Below are positions 58,004 through 64,000 of a stretch of DNA of 64,000 nucleotides, piece by piece. Origin of the DNA: Phytoactinopolyspora mesophila. GTDB taxonomy: Bacteria > Actinomycetota > Actinomycetes > Jiangellales > Jiangellaceae. The DNA lies in the NCBI RefSeq assembly GCF_010122465.1, contig NZ_WLZY01000005.1, positions 304,901 to 368,900 on the forward strand. The letters run 5' to 3'. Below the pieces are notes generated by a model. That model was not told the DNA's origin, did no database searches, and was given only the letters and a program-made list of their open reading frames with translations. A program made the translations under genes and the position numbers. Each line of letters opens with the position of its first letter. Within the stretch, counting starts at the first letter, position 1.

Positions 58004-59593
58004 TCACGCTTCCTCCTTCTCGGTGTGCGGGCCAGTGGCCGGCTCTTGATCGTCGTGGGTCTGACCGATGGGACGGACATGGCGCAGCAGCGTCATGGTC
58101 AGGATGGCGAGCCCTACGAGCAGCCCCGCGCTGACGGCTGAGGTGGTGTTCAATCCGTCGGTGAACGCCTTGCGAGCAGCATCCAGCATCTCGGCTCCCA
58201 GCTCTGCCGGCAGTTGTCCGGCGACGCTTGTCGCTCCGGCGAGGCTCTCCCGCGCCATCTCGGCCATCTCTGCCGGCACCGCGGCCGGCAGGTTGCCGGA
58301 TAGTCCACTGCTGTAGACGACGGTTCCGAGGCTGCCCAGGCTGGCGACCCCCATGGCGATCCCGAACTCGCCGCTCACCTCGGGCAAGGCCGCCGCGGAT
58401 CCGGCCCTCTCGGCAGGCGCGGTCGCGATGACCAGGTCGGTGCTCAGCACCATCAGCGGAGCTGTGCCGAGGAAGACGACGAACATTCCCGAAAGCAAGA
58501 GGCCCAGCCCGGGCGCACTGTCGACCTGCGTGAGAACCAGCAGACCTGCCGCCATGACGACGAGCCCGGTAGCGACGATGTGTGGTGGTGGCAGCCTGCG
58601 CGCCAGCAACGGAACCAGCACGGCGACGATCATCTCGAGCATCGCCGCGGGCGCGATGCGCAGGCCAGCCTGCAGCGGTGACAGCCCTTCGACCAGCTGC
58701 AGGTACTGGGTGACGAACAAGTAGACCCCACCGATGGTTCCCATCCCGATCAGCATGATCCCGAGCGCAGCGCTGAAGGACCGGTTCACGAACAAGCGCA
58801 GATCCAGCAGCGGATCGTCAAGGGCGAGCTGGCGGCGGCCGAACACAACGCCGACGACGGCCCCGGCGGCGATCAGAAGTATCGGCGTCGCGGCGAAGCC
58901 GTCTTTGGCCAGTTCCTTGAAGCCGTAGATGAACGGCAGGATGGCTGCCAACGAGAGCAGCACACTGGGGAAGTCCACCCGTCCGGCGTCGGGGTTGCGG
59001 TATTCCGGTAGCAGGAACGGCCCGAGCGCCAGCAGCAGAACCATCACCGGCACGCCGAGCAGAAAGACCGAGCCCCACCAGAACCACTCGAGCAGGACCC
59101 CGCCCACCACGGGGCCGAGGATGGCGCCTCCGGAGAACGCGGCCATCCAGACCCCGATGGCCAACGCACGTTGCTTGCGGTCGGTGAACATGTTGCTGAT
59201 CAGTGCGAGGCTCGACGGCATCAGTGTCGCGGCGGTGACACCAAGCAGCGCCCGGGTCAGGATCAGCATCTCGGCCGATGTCGAATACGCGGCAGCCAGT
59301 GAGGCGAGGCCGAAGGTTACCGCGCCGATCATCAGCAGCCGGCGGCGTCCGATCCGGTCGCCGAGCGTGCCCATCGTGATGAGGAAGCCGGCGATCATGA
59401 AGCCATAAATGTCCATGATCCACAACATTTGAGGGCCGGTGGGCTCGAGGTCGGCACTGAGATGGGGCAGCGCGAGGAAAAGAACCGTGTTGTCCAGCGC
59501 CAGCAACAGCACCGGGAGGAACAGAACGGCCAGGCCGAGCCACTCCCGTGTCCCGGCGCGTTCGCCGGATCGGGGCGGGTGGGCGACGGACAT
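58004..59593 (-). CDS. MFS drug exporter, DHA2 (14-TMS) family
   Basis: The 529-residue protein has many hydrophobic helices, motif A (GTLGDRIGRRRLLMIGA), LLALDNTVLFLALPHLSADL in the first helix region and motif C-like GPVVGG. Length and order match EmrB/QacA-type proton-driven exporters. ATG 59593 follows GGAG. Substrate is unknown. It neighbours a flavin reductase and a TetR regulator. Confidence 0.88.
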   Translation of the reverse strand: MSVAHPPRSGERAGTREWLGLAVLFLPVLLLALDNTVLFLALPHLSADLEPTGPQMLWIMDIYGFMIAGFLITMGTLGDRIGRRRLLMIGAVTFGLASLAAAYSTSAEMLILTRALLGVTAATLMPSSLALISNMFTDRKQRALAIGVWMAAFSGGAILGPVVGGVLLEWFWWGSVFLLGVPVMVLLLALGPFLLPEYRNPDAGRVDFPSVLLSLAAILPFIYGFKELAKDGFAATPILLIAAGAVVGVVFGRRQLALDDPLLDLRLFVNRSFSAALGIMLIGMGTIGGVYLFVTQYLQLVEGLSPLQAGLRIAPAAMLEMIVAVLVPLLARRLPPPHIVATGLVVMAAGLLVLTQVDSAPGLGLLLSGMFVVFLGTAPLMVLSTDLVIATAPAERAGSAAALPEVSGEFGIAMGVASLGSLGTVVYSSGLSGNLPAAVPAEMAEMARESLAGATSVAGQLPAELGAEMLDAARKAFTDGLNTTSAVSAGLLVGLAILTMTLLRHVRPIGQTHDDQEPATGPHTEKEEA

Positions 59594-59674
59594 GTCGGGC
59601 TCCTTCTGAGTACGGGGTCGAATTCTGGCTCGGCGCAGCACCGGGTGTGGGTGCGGGGATAGAAGAGGTGGAGA

Positions 59675-60271
59675 TCAGGCCGAGTCGGATGGGCGTGAGG
59701 CAGGCATCGGGGATACGTTGCGATGTTCGCGGAGCATCGCCGCCCAGCAGACCAGCTGGTCGAGCATGGTGGTGGCGGCAGCGCCGTGTTCGGCGTCGGG
59801 CTGGCCGCTACAGACGCGTTCGGCTTCGTCGCCGAGGCTGACTGATTGGCCGATGCCGACCGCACCCACCGCGGTGAATACCCGGTGAAGGTGGTCCACG
59901 GCGTGCAGCCCACGGGAGGCGCCGCCGTACGACACGAAGCCCACCGGCTTGGCCGCCCACTCCGCGTCGAACCAGTCGATGGTGTTCTTGAGCAAGGCCG
60001 GGAAGCTGGCGTTGTGCTCCGCGGTCACGACAACGAAGCCGTCGGCCGCCGCCAGCCACGGCGCGAGGTCCTGCACCGCCCGGGGGCGCCGTGTCCGGTC
60101 TTTGGAGATCAGCTCCGGCACGGCCTCGGGAAGCCAGGCGTCGGTCAGGTCGATCACGTCCACGTCGATGTCGCCGCGCCGGTTGGCGTGGGCGGCGAAC
60201 CAGTCGGCCAATCCCTGCCCGGTTCTGGCACTGCCGATGATGATCACGACACGTAGTCGCGTGTCTGACAT
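59675..60271 (-). CDS. NADPH-dependent FMN reductase family protein
   Basis: The 198-residue flavodoxin-like protein reads MSDTRLRVVIIIGSARTGQG LADWF, with GSxRxxxx for FMN phosphate binding, then VTAEHNASFPALLKNTIDWF and KPVGFVSYGGASRG, family signatures. The reading frame remains open far upstream to 61132, which is only the antisense of the regulator gene. It lies 81 bp upstream of the exporter gene and could form an operon with it. Confidence 0.88.
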   Translation of the reverse strand: MSDTRLRVVIIIGSARTGQGLADWFAAHANRRGDIDVDVIDLTDAWLPEAVPELISKDRTRRPRAVQDLAPWLAAADGFVVVTAEHNASFPALLKNTIDWFDAEWAAKPVGFVSYGGASRGLHAVDHLHRVFTAVGAVGIGQSVSLGDEAERVCSGQPDAEHGAAATTMLDQLVCWAAMLREHRNVSPMPASRPSDSA

Positions 60272-60420
60272 CTTTACCGCCCTCCTGACCATTCGGTTCG
60301 CCTCGCTGATGCCCAGTCTTCGAGCTGGCCGTGCGGGTTCACTGTTGGTTGGCTGGCGGTCCGCTGTTGGGTAGCGCTCGGTCGGCGGCGGCGGTGCCCG
60401 CAGAGCGCTAGCGTTGGGCC

Positions 60421-63400
60421 ATGCGCTTCGGGATGCTCGGCTCGTTGGCGGTGTGGTCCGCCGAGGGGCAACCGGTGACGGTGCCTGAGCTGAAGACGCG
60501 GGCGCTGCTGGCCGACCTGCTGGTCCATGCGGACCAGGTGGTCTCGTCGGAGCGGCTGATCGATGACGTGTGGGGTGACCAGCTGCCCCACAATCCGGCG
60601 AACGCACTACAGGGAAAGGTGTCGCAGCTGCGGCGCGCCCTGGAATCCGCTGAAGCCGGCGGGCGAGACCTGGTGGTTTCCCGAGCTCCCGGCTATGTGT
60701 TGCGGATCCCCGACGACGGCCTCGATGCGCAGCAGTTCCAGCGCCTGTTGACGTTGGCCCAGCGCACCGACGTCCCCCGCGCCAAAGCAGCTCTGCTGGC
60801 CGATGCGCTCGCCCTGTGGCGTGGGCCCGTGCTGGCCGACTTCGCCGACGCCGGTTTTGTGCGCTCTGCCTCCGTCGGGCTGGAAGAACAGCGGTTGATG
60901 GCGATCGAGGAGCAGGCGGCGGCCCGGCTCGAGTTGGGCGAACATCGCCTGCTGGTGGGTGAGCTGAGCGATCTGGTTGACCGTTACCCGCTGCGTGAGC
61001 GGTTGCGTGCGTTGCACATGCGTGCTTTGTATCGCTCCGGCCGGCAGAACGACGCCCTGGCCAGCTATGGCGATCTACGTGAGCGGTTGCGCGACGAACT
61101 CGGCCTTGATCCGAGCGCGCCGGTCGCCGCATTACATCAGGCGATCCTGCGGCAGGATGCGTCGCTGACCGTCCCGGTGGCGCCTGCGGTTACCGTCCGC
61201 CCCAGCCTGCCCACGCCGGTGACCGAGCTGGTCGGCCGCGCCGAGGCGGCTGCTGAGGTGGCGTCTTTACTGAAGACGAACCGTTTCGTCACGCTGACGG
61301 GGCCGGGTGGCGTGGGCAAGACCCGCCTCGCGCTGGAGGTGGCCACCCGAGCCGCGGAGACGTTGGCCGACGGCGTATATCTGGTGGAGCTGGCCGCGGC
61401 CGAGCGTCCGGGCGCACCAGGCACGGATTCCCTTGCCGAGTGCGAGGCAACCGTGGCGGAGATGGTCTTGACCGCGATGGGAATCCGCGATGATCCCAGA
61501 GCGAGCAATCCGGGCTCGCCCGGTTCCACCAGTGTGACCGAACGACTTGCCGGTGTGTTCGCCGATCGGCAGGTTCTGCTGATTCTGGACAACTGTGAGC
61601 ACGTGATCGACGCCGTGGCCGGACTGGCCGAGGTGCTGCTCACCTCCGCGGCAGAGCTTCGTATCGTCGCCACCAGCCAGGAACCCCTCCGGGCATCCGG
61701 TGAGGTGGTATGGCTGGTTCCGCCGCTCGAACTGCCGGACCCAGCGGCCGGCACCGATCCGGCGGTGCTGCGTCGGTCTCCGGCGGTGGACCTCTTTGTG
61801 GCGCGTGCCGCGGCCGCGGCACCAGGCTTCGTCCTCGACGCCGGCAACGCCGATGCGGTAGCGACCATTTGCCGCCGGCTGGACGGAATCCCGCTGGGTT
61901 TGGAGCTGGCCGCGGCACGAGTGTCCGCGCTGGGTGTGCACGAGCTCGCGGCCCGGCTGGACGACCGCTTGCAGTTGCTGACCGCCGGGCGCCGGCATGC
62001 GCCGCCGCGGCAGCGGACGCTTCGGGCCATGATCGACTGGAGCTGGGAGTTGCTGACCGACGACGAACGCACCGTCTTGCGCCGGCTCGCTGTTCAGCCG
62101 GGCGGGAGTACGTTGCCGGCGGCTGAAGCGATCTGCGGTGATGATCGCGTGGCCGCTGGCAGCGTTCCCGATGTGCTGGCGCGGCTGGTGGACCGGTCGC
62201 TGGTCACGGTGGCTCACGGCCCCCGCGGGGAGCGCCGATTCAGGTTGCTCGAAACAGTCCAGGCCTATTGTGTGCAGCGGCTGGAGGAAGCTGGTGAGCT
62301 ACCGGCTACCCGCCGCCGGCAGCTGCGCTTCTATACCGAACTGGCCGAGCGTGCCGAGCCGCACCTGTATGGAGTGGCGCAGCGGCAGTGGCTGGAACGT
62401 CTCGACGCCGAGACCGCCAACTTGCGTGCCGCGCTCGACGGAGCGGCTCAGCTGCCGGACTCGACGCTCGGTTTGCGCTTGAGTAACGCGCTGACCTGGT
62501 ACTGGGTGTTGCGTGGCCGACTGGGAGAGCTTGGCCGGTCGCTGGGGACGGCGTTGGCCGTTCCGGGGTCTGCACCAGCCACCGTCCGGTCTCGTGCCGT
62601 CGTGTGGCGGGCCGCGTTGGCCTTCGGTACCGGTGCGGAGCCGGACTGGGCCGGTATGAGTGATGAGGTTCTTTCGGCTCTCGAAGACCTCGATGATCCA
62701 CTCGATCGAGCACGCGCCGAGTGGGCCCTTGGCTACTGCCTGCTGAGCGTCGGAAGTAGTGCCGGAGGTATCGGCTCCGGCCTGCTCGAGCAGTCGTTGA
62801 CGACGTTCCGGGCCACGGGTGACCGGTGGGGTATGGCAGCGGCGCTCGTCGTGCGCGGCAGCTATCGTCTGCGCCAGGGTGCGGTCTCCTCGGTTGCCCG
62901 GGACGGCGAGCAGGCCATGGCGTGGTTCGAAGAGCTGGGTGATCAATGGGGTGTCGCGATGGCCGCCAGCCTTCTCGGCGAACGCGCGATCCTGACTGGT
63001 GATTTCGATGAGGCCGCCCGGCTGTACCGAACGTCGCTGCGCATCTCCGAAGAACTCGGGCTGTGGGCAGATGCGTGTTTCGTGCTCTGTGGCCTCGGCC
63101 AGATCGCGTGGCTGACCGGCGATAACGTGGCGGCCAAGGAATTCTTCGAGCGTGCCCGGCGGCTCGCCGGCGACCATTTCATCAAGGTGGCGATGGAGCT
63201 CGCGGAGGTTGGCCTCGGGGGTGTCGCCCGGCGTGATGGGGAGCTCGACACCGCGGAGGTTCGGTTGCGGGGCTGGCTCGACTGGAATCGCGGGATCCAA
63301 GCGCACGATCGAGTCGCCCACATTCAGACCGAACTCGGGTTCGTCGCGGTCCAGCGTGGCGACGTCGAAGCGGCGCTGGGGCTGTTCGGAGAGGGGCTGG

Positions 63401-63615
63401 ATGCGGCCAGGCGCGTGGGTGACCCCTGGCTGCAAACACGCGCGCTGGAAGGGATGGCCGGCGCGTACATGCTGGCCGGGCAGCACGACGACGCCGCCCG
63501 CCGGCTCGAGGCCGCCGCCGGGATCCGTTCCGCGGCGCACGTTCCCGTGGCCCCGGCAGAGCAGGCCGAACTCGAGCGCCTGAACGCGCGGGTGGGAGCG
63601 GCACGTAGGCGCTGA
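60421..63615 (+). CDS. BTAD/AfsR-like transcriptional regulator with NB-ARC-type ATPase and TPRs
   Basis: The 1064-residue protein has an N-terminal OmpR-type winged helix (ALQGKVSQLRRALE), a bacterial transcriptional activation domain (to about 245), an ATPase domain with Walker A LTGPGGVGKT (about 293-302) and Walker B LLILDNCEH, and a C-terminal helical/TPR region. Such regulators control secondary metabolism or stress genes in actinobacteria. It is divergent from the FMN reductase gene. Confidence 0.9.
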   Translation: MRFGMLGSLAVWSAEGQPVTVPELKTRALLADLLVHADQVVSSERLIDDVWGDQLPHNPANALQGKVSQLRRALESAEAGGRDLVVSRAPGYVLRIPDDGLDAQQFQRLLTLAQRTDVPRAKAALLADALALWRGPVLADFADAGFVRSASVGLEEQRLMAIEEQAAARLELGEHRLLVGELSDLVDRYPLRERLRALHMRALYRSGRQNDALASYGDLRERLRDELGLDPSAPVAALHQAILRQDASLTVPVAPAVTVRPSLPTPVTELVGRAEAAAEVASLLKTNRFVTLTGPGGVGKTRLALEVATRAAETLADGVYLVELAAAERPGAPGTDSLAECEATVAEMVLTAMGIRDDPRASNPGSPGSTSVTERLAGVFADRQVLLILDNCEHVIDAVAGLAEVLLTSAAELRIVATSQEPLRASGEVVWLVPPLELPDPAAGTDPAVLRRSPAVDLFVARAAAAAPGFVLDAGNADAVATICRRLDGIPLGLELAAARVSALGVHELAARLDDRLQLLTAGRRHAPPRQRTLRAMIDWSWELLTDDERTVLRRLAVQPGGSTLPAAEAICGDDRVAAGSVPDVLARLVDRSLVTVAHGPRGERRFRLLETVQAYCVQRLEEAGELPATRRRQLRFYTELAERAEPHLYGVAQRQWLERLDAETANLRAALDGAAQLPDSTLGLRLSNALTWYWVLRGRLGELGRSLGTALAVPGSAPATVRSRAVVWRAALAFGTGAEPDWAGMSDEVLSALEDLDDPLDRARAEWALGYCLLSVGSSAGGIGSGLLEQSLTTFRATGDRWGMAAALVVRGSYRLRQGAVSSVARDGEQAMAWFEELGDQWGVAMAASLLGERAILTGDFDEAARLYRTSLRISEELGLWADACFVLCGLGQIAWLTGDNVAAKEFFERARRLAGDHFIKVAMELAEVGLGGVARRDGELDTAEVRLRGWLDWNRGIQAHDRVAHIQTELGFVAVQRGDVEAALGLFGEGLDAARRVGDPWLQTRALEGMAGAYMLAGQHDDAARRLEAAAGIRSAAHVPVAPAEQAELERLNARVGAARRR

Positions 63616-63630
63616 GCAGGGGCCTTCCGG

Positions 63631-64000
63631 TCAGCCTTTGACGGCTCCCGCGACCAGCCCGGTGGTGAGCCGTTTGTGCACGAACAGGAAGAACACCACC
63701 ACCGGCAGGGTGAACAGGAGCGATGCGGCCATGATCGCGCCGTGGTCCACCCGTTCCTGTTCGACGAAGAAGGCCAGCCCCACCGGCAACGTGCGCAGTG
63801 ATTCGCTGCGCACGAACGTCAACGCGAACAGGAACTCGTTCCACGCCGCGATCCAGGCGAAGATCGAGACGGCGGCGATGCCTGGCCCGGCGAGCGGGAG
63901 GACGACCCGGCGCATGGCACCGAACCGGGTGCAGCCGTCGATCAAGGCTGCTTCCTCGAGTTCGTTCGGAACCGACAGGAAGAAGCCGCGCAGGATCCAG
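63631..64000 (-). CDS. Carbohydrate ABC transporter permease (MalG-like), C-terminal part
   Basis: The frame is open to the window edge. It contains the EAA loop EEAALIDGCTRFGAMRRVVL PLAGPG and a final membrane helix (MAASLLFTLPVVVFFLFVHK), ending TTGLVAGAVKG, typical of the CUT1 MalG/LacG permeases. The likely start and the partner genes lie outside. It is an inner-membrane channel half for a sugar. Confidence 0.9.
   Translation of the reverse strand, partial: WILRGFFLSVPNELEEAALIDGCTRFGAMRRVVLPLAGPGIAAVSIFAWIAAWNEFLFALTFVRSESLRTLPVGLAFFVEQERVDHGAIMAASLLFTLPVVVFFLFVHKRLTTGLVAGAVKG

Noticed and set aside
59675-61132. 485-residue extension of the FMN reductase frame
   Set aside because: The upstream part is antisense to the BTAD regulator and low-complexity; ATG 60271 starts the recognised domain.

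Overview
The window is high-GC actinobacterial chromosome interrupted by a complete-looking siphovirus prophage of about 40.7 kb. Support for the host class: a Tad/Flp pilus operon of actinobacterial layout, a tmRNA with tag ANEKRTDFALAA, the prfB - LPXTG protein - ftsE - ftsX - M23 hydrolase - smpB - ssrA order, and a BTAD/AfsR-type regulator. A genus cannot be assigned safely; an order such as Jiangellales or a relative is only a guess.

Left host flank (1-3940, minus strand): the start of a sigma-70-like factor at the edge, then a tightly overlapping Tad operon read from right to left (tadB, tadC, a 53-residue Flp-like pilin not in long-ORF lists, two TadE-like pseudopilins, a TadG-like protein). 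The first gene of that operon, the cpaF/tadA ATPase gene, is split: its last 94 codons lie at 3656-3940 and its first 313 codons at 44634-45572.

Prophage (about 3941-44633): a large serine integrase sits next to attL. Comparing the junctions gives a shared GT dinucleotide inside a short GGCAG-N-GT identity, and the reconstructed attP is a clear 46-bp imperfect dyad centred on that GT. The early region (5.6-13 kb) has small accessory genes, two paralogous short helical proteins, a prim-pol/helicase replicase and, just downstream, eleven copies of AACTATG/CATAGTT arranged like an iteron origin. The next part (13.2-16.5 kb) carries a putative small terminase, a short tyrosine recombinase behind a well-formed promoter/operator, small genes on divergent promoters and a three-gene HTH cassette. 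The 16.6-21.4 kb block runs mostly on the minus strand: the large terminase behind a terminator-like hairpin, an HNH homing-type endonuclease, and two proteins built from arrays of helix-turn-helix units, one ending in a nuclease-like domain. The morphogenesis block (21.5-42.3 kb, plus strand) has portal, a MuF-protease fusion, major capsid, connectors, tail tube, a Stealth-like glycosyltransferase, a tail chaperone with a GGGAAAA -1 frameshift, tape measure and minor tail genes. The right end (42.3-44.5 kb) encodes a lipoprotein and small unknowns. I found no endolysin, holin or classical CI-type repressor.

A 16-bp element GCTGGCGNWTGGGCCG occurs five times, always on the plus strand 25-38 nt before a start codon (replicase, portal, major capsid, tail tube, tail chaperone). 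It is the best candidate for an undescribed control element here.

Right host flank (44634-64000): cpaF N-terminal part, a 28-bp perfect inverted repeat, prfB, a sortase-anchored PTETPD-repeat protein, ftsE/ftsX with their probable hydrolase partner, smpB, an acyl-CoA dehydrogenase, ssrA, two DUF2867-type genes around a TetR regulator, an MFS exporter, an NADPH-dependent FMN reductase, a large BTAD/NB-ARC/TPR regulator and the end of a sugar ABC permease. Integration both truncates CpaF and cuts the rest of the pilus operon off from its promoter, so excision would be expected to restore pili.
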